Shown: one piece after another, positions 23,206-33,028 of the stretch
Layout of the letters: the number at the start of each line of letters is the position of its first letter
How positions within the stretch are numbered: position 1 is the stretch's first letter
Source: Raphanus sativus
Lineage: Eukaryota; Streptophyta; Magnoliopsida; Brassicales; Brassicaceae
Reading direction: 5' to 3'
DNA length: 64,000 bases
Assembly: GCF_000801105.2 (NCBI RefSeq)
Contig: NC_079511.1
Span: 24,079,792-24,143,791, forward strand
Translations under genes and position numbers: made by a program
The notes under the pieces: generated by a model
Told to the model about the DNA's origin: nothing
Database searches by the model: none
The model's input: the letters and a program-made list of their open reading frames with translations, nothing else

Positions 23206-25728
23206 GATCTGATGAAAATAAAGCCAACAGTTTCACACTTCTCAACTTTTAGGTGTGATTTCTTTTGGTGTTTTGCATAATGTTTAGAACTTTCTTATTT
23301 AGAGACAATGAAGTTTGGTCTGTTTTGATTTAGTATGTACCTGAAAGATATCTCAGTTTGGAGGAGTCATTACTTCCGGTTTTGTTCCATCAAACTATCT
23401 CAGCTACTGATTTCCATATGATGCAGAGAGGCATTGTCATGTTCATGGTTGCGGTGCAAATTGTTATCAGTGGTCATCCTGGTGGTATGTTAGCTTTGAG
23501 AAATTAACCTATTGGCAGCGAGAATCTGGCAATGACAAGCGCAAATGTGGAGATTGTGGTTCCTCAAACATACTTAGGCAATGTCTATGCAGTAACCTGA
23601 ACTATATATTTTGCAGGTATCTTGTAACTCATCTAGTAACCTGAATCACATTATCAAAGACGATTTGAAAGGCTCCCTCTGAATGTAGTTTGTAAACCTA
23701 AGCACAAAGGTATCAGGTGCAAATGTGGTTGTGATTTGTGAATAAATCAATGATGGTAACAAGGCATCAGACTGTTTGCTCCATGAAGCAGTTTTTTAAA
23801 GTGTTTGTATCTGCTTCTTTTCTAGGTCTGGTTTTCATGCTTAGTAACTATCTTTTGCAAACTGTTTCATTTGTATCTTTTGAACATAGCAATGAACTAA
23901 GAACAAAGAGATAGCTAATATCTCCTTAAATAGACCTAACATTGTACAAAAAATCAAATCGAAACAAACCTCAAAACTAGTCGTTCCTATCTCCTAGTCT
24001 TATCATATGGGAGAAGATGGCAGTTTCAGCGGTTCAGTTTGGTCCCTAATGGAGACTTGAGAGGTCCCACAGCCAAAATATTGAGCTTCATGCCAATACA
24101 AACACATGGATTATATTACTTGTTCTCCAAGATATTTATATTCTTACAAGTCAGTTATATAGATACTCTTATACAATCACGAATGAATATTATCTATCTA
24201 GTTCCATAATCTTATACTATGATATAAGAGTGACAATCTCAAAGCTACTAGCTAGTTTGTGTCTCTTACCATTTGATCTAAAAGTTTTTTTAAAAAGAGG
24301 ATTCAAGTAAATAAAATAACAGTGGCTCATATTAGCATATTTAGTGCAATAGCTATTATATTAAAACAGAAGTCTTCATGTGTGATGGATATTTTTTAGA
24401 AAATTATATTTTATTTATTTCTACTAACATACTAGATGGTTACTGTGCTTCTGAGGACATAATAATTTTATAGATATTTATTAATACATATATTATTATT
24501 TTAATAATTAGCATGATAAGTTATGTTTATATTCTTAAATTTTTAAATTGGCGATATATGTATCTATAATGAAGTTTCTCATTACAATATATATATATAT
24601 ATATAACTATTATTGAATTTAATTTTTTAATCTTTATGATTAAAAATATTATTTTCAGATAACAACATAACATATATTAGAATTGTTTTATTTGTTTTTG
24701 GTCAAAAGTTGTATTATATTAATTTACGTTCAATTATCTAATTTAATAGATAAACATAAAATTATTAAAATAAATTATTAATTATAGTACATATTATATA
24801 TAACTATTTATTATATACATGATCATATTATCTCTATTCATGTTAATTAATACATAGCATTTGTCACTAAAATTAACTTTTTTATAAAACCAAACATATA
24901 AATAAGGTTAGACCATTATCTGATGTATGCTCTTAATTGCTCTATCTGATAGGTTTCTAGGTGTTTCGGATGTCCATGCGGGCAAAAGTATTTTATAATT
25001 ATTTATTAATATATGCATTACTAATGAAAATATTATAGTTATAAATCATAACTTTTTTTTCATTTGAAAATTCTTATGTATTATAATTTTAAAAAAATTC
25101 ATTCATTACATATATTATTAATAAATAAATATTAAAAATCACTTTTATCGATTAATATGTTTTTTTAATTTTAAATTTTTATTAAAAGTTTTTCGGATTA
25201 CAACACAATATATGTACAAATTATTTAAAATTATGAACTTATTTTACCAAATTTAAAATTATATTATTATGTAATAATAATTTATAACAAATTAAAATAT
25301 ATAAAAATCATTATTTATTGATAATATCAAATAAAATTTTAAACAATTAAATTATAGAATTATATTATATATAGCATTAAAATAAAAATCATATATTTAA
25401 AATGTTTACGATTATATCAAAGTTCTATATTAATAATATATGCATAAAAAATAATCGAGAATAAAAAAAAGGTAAAGTTTTTGTTAGATTTAGAAACGTA
25501 CATATGTTTTTCTTCAAAAAAAAACAGTTCCTATACTTTAGACTTTTTAGAACAAGATAATTGAATTAGTAATGAATCATTTGATATTGATATAGTATAT
25601 TGACACATTAATAAGATGTATATTGTTTTAATAGATAAGAAGATTTATATATCATGAAAATCCTAATTTAAATTTATATATGTTTGAATTACATTACCTA
25701 AAAACTAATGTTCTAATAATATACCTTC
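23206..25728. other. PMD 3' flank then AT-rich paralogous DNA
   Basis: About 23206-24035 is the duplicated PMD 3' flank. From 24036 to 25224 the sequence is AT-rich with an (AT)n run near 24589 and a Helitron-5'-like block near 24358 (TATTAAAACAGAAG). About 25225-25655 is the paralogue of 14090-14523 and represents the empty site of the CACTA-like insertion. No gene is seen. Confidence 0.55.
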
Positions 25729-25745
25729 AAATCTACATATCAGAA

Positions 25746-26585
25746 CAGGAGTAAAATTGAGCTGGTGCGACAGAAGAGAGAGAAGAGAGAGGAGAGAGAA
25801 AGTAGATCGGTCGATCTGACCGACGGCAGTGGGCTCTTTCAGACACGCCGTTGGTCGGGTATTGTTTTCGGTGGTAATTTTGTTAGTCAATCCGTTCCGT
25901 TCCTCTTTTGTCTCCGGCGGCGCACTATCTCTTCGGTGGCCAGTCGGCTCTTGTCCCCGTCGCGGCTCCTGTTTAGATAAAGGAGAGCGGTCGGCTTAAA
26001 TATCCGCGTTGCTATATCCTTCGGTCGTCGGCGGTTTTGGTTTCTACTTTTCTTTCCTTTTTGTTTTTTCTTCTCGATCTGCTGTAAAATTTGTTTGAGT
26101 CGGATGAGATTTCGACTCTTGTCGATTGTTGCTCTCCGAAAGTTTTAGAAGAGCAGAGGAAGAGTTCTATGGTGGGTGTGATGGATGTGGAGTCGGAGGA
26201 GCAGTGAAGCTCCCCGACGGTTTATGGTGTTATCTTCACGCGTGCGTTCCTCTAGGTGAATGTGATGAAAAGAGGTGGAGGAGATCTCGCGTCGGCGATT
26301 GCATCTCTCCTTTAAAGCTAGGATCTGAGTTGAGGTTATGGCGGTGAAGAAGATAGGGAGCGGTGGGGCTCCGGGATGGTTAGAGACTCGGAGCAGTGGT
26401 GCATGCGGCGGTGCCGCCTCAGCTGCTAGGGTTTTTTTCTTTTGGGCTTTCGGGCCTTCGGGCTTTGGAATTTCGGACTTGTCTTTTGGTTGTCTGGGAT
26501 GAGCTGTAGTGTATGGGCTTTGCCCCTTTTGTATTTCATTGGGCTCGGCCCTTTTGATTTTAATAATAATATTCGTCGGAAAAAA
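25746..26585 (+). mobile_element. Short non-LTR retroposon with poly(A), copy 2
   Basis: A GC-rich ~840-bp insert ends in A9 or more and is flanked by the 17-bp direct repeat AAATCTACATATCAGAA (25729-25745 and 26586-26602). Long variable target duplications plus a 3' A-tail indicate LINE/SINE-type retroposition. It shares a CTGACCGACGG block near its 5' part with the element at 9.9-10.7 kb and is almost the same length. Open frames inside (for example 26126-26347) have no recognisable domain. Confidence 0.8.
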
Positions 26586-26772
26586 AAATCTACATATCAG
26601 AATTCAGACGCAAAAACTTTTGGTCACCATCTTCTAGGTTTGGTTTTGATTTTCTTGAATCAGTTTCTTCAGTCAGTAAAATTAATATATCCTTTTTAGC
26701 AAAAAAAAAAATTAATATATCTTTGACTTGGTACTATCACAATTCAAATTCTCAACTGTAAAATGTGTCAAC

Positions 26773-27073
26773 TGTTGTAAATCTTTTAGGTGAGTAATAT
26801 ATAACTAGAGCTTTATTTATAATTATTATATAAATTATATATTTTGTGTTTGGGAACAAAACGAGAGAGAGAGGAAAATAAAGACTCTTGATTATTATCA
26901 CATATGTTACAAGTGAGGGTGATGGTCTATTTATAGGAACAAGAAGTCGGTAAAAGAGGTGGCAATAAGCCACGTAATTGTCTTGGTAACAAGACACGTG
27001 ATGGAGTGGGCAACAAGTTATTTCCTTGATTATCAATAGATAATCACTAATGAGATAATCCTTATCTTTAACA
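26773..27073 (-). repeat. E1 3' LTR
   Basis: A 301-bp direct repeat of 32393-32691, starting TGTTAAAG and ending ACAACA on the minus strand. On that strand TATAAATAG (near 26925-26935) is a plausible TATA box. Confidence 0.92.
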
Positions 27074-27217
27074 CTCCCCCTTGATTATCTATCTTGTATT
27101 ACATAGTGCCTCGTTAAAAACCTAATCATGGAAACCCAATGGGATAAAAACCATGACAAGGGAAAAAGAGTACACTGACGTAATCTCTCCCTGAAAGTAA
27201 TGGACATAGCTTTTTCT

Positions 27218-30200
27218 TCATAAGTCACGCAAACGCCGCATCCCGATACCGTCGACGTGTTTCCGGAATGTTGTAGTCGGAAGAGACTTGGTGAACAAGT
27301 CAGCCGGATTGTCGCATGACCGTACATATTCGATGTCCACTTCTTTATTTTTCTCGAGCTCCCGAATGTACGAGAAAAATCTTGGAGGGATGTGCTTCGT
27401 TCTGTCGCTCTTAATATAGCCTTCTTTGAGTTGAGCGACGCAAGCTGAGTTGTCTTCAAAAACTTTCGTCGGCTCTTTCTTGTTAATTATTCCGCTTGAA
27501 TCTTGTATGTGGTGACTCATTGATCTCAGCCACACACATTCTCGACATGCTTCGTGAAGCGCAATAGTCTCTGCATGATTCGAAGATGTTGCAACCAGAG
27601 TTTGTTTTTGGGACCGCCAAGAGATCGCGGTTCCACCAATTGTGAAAACATAACCGGTTTGCGATCGAGCCTTATGAGGATCTGATAAATATCCTGCATC
27701 TGCAAAACCAACCATACCAAACTCGGGTTTTCTAATATACATTAACCCTAAATCAACTGTACCTTGTAAATAACGGAATAAATGTTTTATTCCGTTCCAA
27801 TGCCTGTGAGTAGGAGCAGAGCTATATCTTGCTAAGAGATTAGTTGCAAAAGCAATATCAGGCCTGGTACAGTTTGCCAGGTATAATAGCCCACCGATAG
27901 CACTCATATAAGGTACTTCAGGACCTAATATCTTCTCGCTATCTTCGCAGGGTCTAAAAAGATCACTCTCAACATTGAGAGATCTACCAACCATTGGAGT
28001 ACTCAAAGGAGTCGCTTGATCCATACGAAAGCGTTTCAATAACCTTTTCGTATAGTTTGATTGATGCACAAATATTCCTTCTCGGAGGTGCTCTATCTGG
28101 AGCCCAAGACAAAACTTTGTCTTGCCGAGATCTTTCATTTCGAACTCCTCTTTCATATGAGTTCGAGCATCATCAACCTCCTTTTGAGTTCCAATCATGT
28201 TCAGGTCATCTACATATACAGCGATGATCACAAAGCCAGATGACGATTTTTTAACAAAAACACATGGACATATCGCATTGTTCACATATCCTTTACTCAA
28301 GAGATAGTCACTTAAGCGATTGTACCACATGCGTCCGGATTGCTTTAATCCGTATAGTGATCGCTGTAATTTGACCGAACATACCCCCCTGGATTTCTCT
28401 TTCAATGCCCCTGGCATTTTCAATCCTTCAGGGAGTCTCATATATATATCATTATCCAACGATCCATACAAATAAGCTGTCACAACGTCCATGAGATGCA
28501 TTTCAAGATTTTTTGACGCCGTAAGGCCCATCAAAAATCTAAACGTAATTGCATCCATTACCGGGGAATACGTTTCCTCAAAATCAACTCCCGGTCTCTG
28601 AGAAAAACCTTGGACTACTAATCGGGCTTTATATCGTGTTACTTCATTCTTTTCATTTCTTTTTCTCACGAATACCCACTTATACCCAACAGGACTTATA
28701 TTCTCAGGCGTTGTGACGATAGGTCCAAAGACATTCCTTTTATTCAGGGAGAGTAATTCAATTTGAATGGCCTTCTTCCACTCCTCCCAATCATGTCTTT
28801 TCTGACATTCTAAAATGGACCTTGGATCGGGGTCATCACTTTCGTGATCTATTTCTTTGGACACAGAAAAGGAGAACATTCCATCAACATCTTTTATTTT
28901 ATTTCTGATCAATAACTTTTGATCAAGGGCGTAGTTGATGGAAATCTCATACTTTTCTGTTCTCTCCTCGTCATCTGGATCCTTATCTTTATTTGGTTCT
29001 TCTTGAACCTTTTCATCTATGCCTTCTTTCAGACATTTTTCAATATCAGGTTCTTCTGGAACCTTTTCACTTTGTTCAACCAATTTCTTTTTCTTTCGGG
29101 GATTTTTATCTTTTGAACCCGCTGGTCTCCCCCTCTTTAACTGAACCCCAGGTTCACTTATTTTGTTTCCATCAGTTTGTTCCCCAGAAACAACAACTCT
29201 TGATGGAACATTTTCAGCGGGTATATATGATTTCGTCACCCTTCTCGTATCTGTGAACGCATCTGGTAACTGGTTTGCCAATTTATGCAAATGCACAATT
29301 TTCTGAACTTCCAGCTCTCTTTGATTCGTAGGGGGATCAAGGTGTAACAACGACTGTGTACACCAAGTAATCTCTTTAGGAATTTCTCTAATTCCTCCCC
29401 CTAATGCTGGAAATTCATCCTCATTAAAATGGCAATCGGCGAATCTTGCCGTAAACATATCACCAGTTACTGGTTCCAGATATCTTATTATACTTGGTGA
29501 CGTATAACCCACATATATTCCCAATCTCCTTTGTGGGCCCATTTTTGTTCTTTGTGGCGGAGCTATCGGAACATAGACCGCACACCCAAAAACACGGAGA
29601 TGGGATACATCTGGCTCTTGCCCAGATGCCAATTGTGATGGGGAGTACTTATGATATGCACTCGGTCTCAACCGAATTAGTGCAGCTGCATGCAAAATAG
29701 CATGACCCCATATAGAAATTGGGAGCTTTGTTCTCAAGACTAACGGTCTTGCAATCAACTGCAACCGTTTTATCAACGACTCAGCCATGCCATTTTGTGT
29801 ATGCACATGGGGAACTGGATGCTCTACATCAATCCCCATTGACATACAATAATCATCAAAGGCTTGCGATGTAAACTCACCAGCATTATCAAGCCTTACT
29901 TTCTTAATGGCATACTCTGAGAACTGCGTTCTCAGCTTTATTATTTGGGCAATGAACTTTGCGAAAGCCGTATTTCGTGTTGTCAAAAGACACACACTTG
30001 ACCATCTAGTAGATGCGTCAATCAATACCATGAAATACTTAAATGGTCCGCAAGGTGGGTGAATCGGCCCACATATATCACCATGTATTCTTTCTAAAAA
30101 CATTGGTGATTCATTGCCTACTTTTGCTGGTGATGGCCGAGTTATAAACTTTCCTTGAGAACATGCTTTACATGTAAACTCGCCCGTTTGCAAAACTTTT

Positions 30201-30733
30201 CCGTGTTTCAACGGATGGCCATTCGAGTTTTGCACTATCTTTCTCATCATGACTGAACCAGGATGTCCTAGCCTCTCATGCCAGATTTTAAATGTATCAG
30301 TAAACTTCATGTTTACCACGGCATAGGACTCAGTCATGTTTATTTTTGTACAATATAGTCCAGAGGATAACATTCTTAACTCTTCCAATATATGTTTCCT
30401 CTCGGACTTAATGCAAAGAAACTCAATGCCATCTTTTCTCATAGTCTCAATATGATATCCATTCTTTCGGATATCCTTAAAACTTAATAAGTTTCTATGA
30501 GACTCGGGGGAATACAATGCATCACTTATCTCAAATATTGTTCCCCCTGGCATTGAAAATTTCGCTCTACCAGAGCCCATAATAATCTTTGCATTACCAG
30601 ATATTGTACTTACGCTTCCAGCGTAATCTTTCATTTTGAGACTGGAGAAATATTTTCTATCTTTAATTATTGTGTGCGTTGACGCACTATCCGCCAAGCA
30701 CATATCTCCATCCAAAGTCTCAAAGTCTGGCAT
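27218..30733 (-). CDS. E1 Pol polyprotein (protease, integrase, RT, RNase H)
   Basis: This is a copia-type Pol of 1171 aa counted from MPDFETLDGD. The frame is open a further 26 codons upstream, but that stretch reads as AT-rich spacer. In order: protease motif LADSAST; GAG-pre-integrase zinc motif (HERLGHPG ... CKAC); integrase core with D (VLIDAST), D (VRLDNAGEF) and E (NGMAES); reverse transcriptase with YVDD; RNase H with FADAGY, the E of HAETIA and EDNSACV. It ends in the usual KHVDGIGMRRLRDL. All catalytic residues I can place are present and there is no internal stop. It is in the same frame as gag but separated from it by three stops. Confidence 0.93.
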   Translation of the reverse strand: MPDFETLDGDMCLADSASTHTIIKDRKYFSSLKMKDYAGSVSTISGNAKIIMGSGRAKFSMPGGTIFEISDALYSPESHRNLLSFKDIRKNGYHIETMRKDGIEFLCIKSERKHILEELRMLSSGLYCTKINMTESYAVVNMKFTDTFKIWHERLGHPGSVMMRKIVQNSNGHPLKHGKVLQTGEFTCKACSQGKFITRPSPAKVGNESPMFLERIHGDICGPIHPPCGPFKYFMVLIDASTRWSSVCLLTTRNTAFAKFIAQIIKLRTQFSEYAIKKVRLDNAGEFTSQAFDDYCMSMGIDVEHPVPHVHTQNGMAESLIKRLQLIARPLVLRTKLPISIWGHAILHAAALIRLRPSAYHKYSPSQLASGQEPDVSHLRVFGCAVYVPIAPPQRTKMGPQRRLGIYVGYTSPSIIRYLEPVTGDMFTARFADCHFNEDEFPALGGGIREIPKEITWCTQSLLHLDPPTNQRELEVQKIVHLHKLANQLPDAFTDTRRVTKSYIPAENVPSRVVVSGEQTDGNKISEPGVQLKRGRPAGSKDKNPRKKKKLVEQSEKVPEEPDIEKCLKEGIDEKVQEEPNKDKDPDDEERTEKYEISINYALDQKLLIRNKIKDVDGMFSFSVSKEIDHESDDPDPRSILECQKRHDWEEWKKAIQIELLSLNKRNVFGPIVTTPENISPVGYKWVFVRKRNEKNEVTRYKARLVVQGFSQRPGVDFEETYSPVMDAITFRFLMGLTASKNLEMHLMDVVTAYLYGSLDNDIYMRLPEGLKMPGALKEKSRGVCSVKLQRSLYGLKQSGRMWYNRLSDYLLSKGYVNNAICPCVFVKKSSSGFVIIAVYVDDLNMIGTQKEVDDARTHMKEEFEMKDLGKTKFCLGLQIEHLREGIFVHQSNYTKRLLKRFRMDQATPLSTPMVGRSLNVESDLFRPCEDSEKILGPEVPYMSAIGGLLYLANCTRPDIAFATNLLARYSSAPTHRHWNGIKHLFRYLQGTVDLGLMYIRKPEFGMVGFADAGYLSDPHKARSQTGYVFTIGGTAISWRSQKQTLVATSSNHAETIALHEACRECVWLRSMSHHIQDSSGIINKKEPTKVFEDNSACVAQLKEGYIKSDRTKHIPPRFFSYIRELEKNKEVDIEYVRSCDNPADLFTKSLPTTTFRKHVDGIGMRRLRDL

Positions 30734-30874
30734 TCTTTCTGAATTTAAAATATTTATAAAACATATATTATTAAACATAAAATATGAAACATGAAACATG
30801 AAACATAACATCTATTTTACAAACAAAGATAACGATACTATAATACAGTAGACTTATATCACATCGATCTTATA

Positions 30875-31861
30875 TCACACATCGATATTTTCTGGCTCAA
30901 CCAGAAAATCTGATACGTCGAGATGAGTATCATCATGAAAGGATGGTCCGGGTTCATCAGAGATGAAATTCGTTTCACCCCCACTCTTCTCTTTTCCCTT
31001 TTGGGATTCTCTATACAGATCGGCTAAGTGTCTTGGCGTACGACAAGTACGTACCCAATGACCTTTCATGCCACATCTATAGCAAACCTTTTCTGTTTGC
31101 CTTTTATCATCCCGGCCCCTTTCATTCTCTTGGGAGTCCTTTTTAGTTCTTTCATCATACGGACGGAATCTTCTTCCTCGTCCTCTCCCACGACCATGAT
31201 TTCGACCTCGACCACGTCCACGTCCTCGTCCTCTCCAATTATCATAACTGGATGATGCAACATTCACTTCGGGGAATGGAGCAGATCCAGTGGGACGAGC
31301 TTGATGGTTTAACAACACAAGTTGATTATTTTGCTCCGCTACAAGGAGGATTTGCATCAACTCCGAATAACGCTTAAATCCATTCACCCGGTACTGTTGC
31401 TGCAGGACTACATTTTCAGGATGGAACGTGGAGAGAGTTTTCTCGATCATATCATAATCGCTTATTTTCTCTCCACATAACATCATCCTTGAAGTAATTC
31501 CGAACATAGCGGAATTAAACTCACTTACACTTTTGTAGTCCTGGAACCGGAGATGGATCCACTCGTGTTTGGCTTTTGGTAAGATCACATACTTCTGGTG
31601 ATCAAACCTCTCTTTAAGAGATTGCCAGAGGTCCCCAGGATCCTCTTTCGTAATATATTCATCTTTTAAACCATCATGTATGTGGTGTCGTAAAAATATC
31701 ATGGCTTTAGCCTTTTTCTCATCCGACACCGTTTTAGTATTATCGATGGTTTCCAAAAGCCCGCTACCTCTTAGGTGCATTCTTGCACCTACTGCCCATG
31801 TCATATAGTTATTTCCCGTAATATCCAGGGCATTAATTTCGAGCTTTGTCAAATTCGACAT
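30875..31861 (-). CDS. E1 Gag protein with zinc knuckle
   Basis: Gag of about 328 aa from MSNLTKLEINALDITG; an ATG five codons upstream is an alternative, and the more distal AT-rich extension is unlikely to be translated. It has the UBN2/copia gag fold (MTWAVGARMHL, LWQSLKERFDHQ), an RG-rich basic stretch (GRGRGRGRGRNHGRGRGRGR) and one CCHC knuckle, CYRCGMKGHWVRTC. It forms the virus-like particle and binds RNA. It ends in TGA, followed in the same frame by TAA and TAG before pol. Confidence 0.9.
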   Translation of the reverse strand: MSNLTKLEINALDITGNNYMTWAVGARMHLRGSGLLETIDNTKTVSDEKKAKAMIFLRHHIHDGLKDEYITKEDPGDLWQSLKERFDHQKYVILPKAKHEWIHLRFQDYKSVSEFNSAMFGITSRMMLCGEKISDYDMIEKTLSTFHPENVVLQQQYRVNGFKRYSELMQILLVAEQNNQLVLLNHQARPTGSAPFPEVNVASSSYDNWRGRGRGRGRGRNHGRGRGRGRRFRPYDERTKKDSQENERGRDDKRQTEKVCYRCGMKGHWVRTCRTPRHLADLYRESQKGKEKSGGETNFISDEPGPSFHDDTHLDVSDFLVEPENIDV

Positions 31862-32392
31862 GATTACTGTATTCATAAAATAATATAAATATAGACGAGA
31901 ATAAATGCATAATTTAAATGCAGAAATTAAAAGCATAAAATAAATGCAAAAATTAAATTGCGTAAAATTAAATTGCAGAAATTTAAATAACATAAACAAA
32001 ATTGGGGGTCTAGCCCACCATATGATCCAGGAGTCTTAGACTTCCATATTTGATCATTTTCAAAGGTTTGAGGCGACATAGTCGACCATATTAACCTTTT
32101 CTTTTAATCAAGGTTCGAGGAGGCTTAGCCTTCCATTTTTAACCTTTTATTCACGGAGGTAAAACTTACCACGTGTTTCTCTGATCGTGAAGGCTTAGCC
32201 TATCTTAACGATCAGCCGGAAAAGGCAACGCCTATCATCCCGGAAAATAAACGGAGAAGGCCTAGCCTCTTACTCCGGAATAATAAATAAAATTTAAATA
32301 AATTAAATATATTTAAGACATAAATTTAAACATCACCTCGCTTGCTTGGTCTAAGAACGGTCGGTATAAGAGAGCTCGTCGTGCTGATAACG

Positions 32393-32691
32393 TGTTGTAA
32401 ATCTTTTAGGTGAGTAATATATAACTAGAGCTTTATTTATAATTATTATATAAATTATATATTTTGTGTTTGGGAACAAAACGAGAGAGAGGAAAATAAA
32501 GACTCTTGATTATTATCACATATGTTACAAGTGAGGGTGATGGTCTATTTATAGGAACAAGAAGTCGGTAAAAGAGGTGGCAATAAGCCACGTAATTGTC
32601 TTGGTAACAAGACACGTGATGGAGTGGGCAACAAGTTATTTCCTTGATTATCAATAGATAATCACTAATGAGATAATCCTTATCTTTAACA
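32393..32691 (-). repeat. E1 5' LTR (promoter-bearing)
   Basis: A 299-bp LTR upstream of gag. It matches the 3' LTR except for a 2-bp difference in a GA repeat. It contains TATAAATAG on the minus strand, which should drive the element. The primer-binding site follows directly at about 32378-32392. Confidence 0.92.
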
Positions 32692-32696
32692 TCAAC

Positions 32697-33028
32697 ATTA
32701 TAAAATGAAAATCACTCTTTTTTTTGTATACTCTTTGCAGGCTCAGAAGAGACACACAATTTTTTTTTAAATGTTTTTTTTTCCAAAAGATATAATTTAT
32801 TGATGAGACCTTTTATTAATTGCTCTCCTCTGTTGCATCCCAGCTCCATCACCTCTGCAACTCTGCAACAGCAGTTCTTACTTTCTTCACATTTTAAATC
32901 ATAAAAAAAAAAGAGAGAGAAGAGAAAAAAGAACAAAACTTTCTCTCCTTATCTTCATTTTCGTTTCCCTGAGAAAACCCTGTTTCTAAAAACACTGTTT
33001 TTAAAAAAAACTCTGTTTCACCATCTTC
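32697..33028 (+). promoter_or_regulatory. 5' flank of PMD copy 3
   Basis: This continues the duplicated upstream region after the copia insertion; its other half is 26603-26772. It is collinear with about 17960-18092 joined to 20550-20856 upstream of copy 2, without the MULE-like insert. It contains the shared TTGCATCCCAGCTCCATCAC segment. Confidence 0.6.

Larger units (their letters stand above)
26773..32691 (-). mobile_element. Ty1-copia LTR retrotransposon E1, apparently complete
   Basis: A 5919-bp element on the minus strand is flanked by the 5-bp duplication TCAAC (26768-26772 and 32692-32696). Its LTRs (301 and 299 bp, TG...CA) appear identical except for one AG-unit difference in a GA run, so insertion is recent. 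Downstream of the 5' LTR is a candidate primer-binding site (CGTTATCAGCACGA) and before the 3' LTR a polypurine tract (CAAGGGGGAG). Gag and pol are both uninterrupted; integrase precedes RT, the copia order. The paralogous region at about 17955 is the empty site. Confidence 0.95.

Noticed and set aside
27994..29700. Plus-strand ORFs over the copia pol, repeated in E2
   Set aside because: Shadows of pol on the opposite strand; their conservation follows from pol.
31028..31255. Ser/Thr-rich plus-strand ORF opposite gag
   Set aside because: Antisense of the RG-rich Gag region; compositional artefact.
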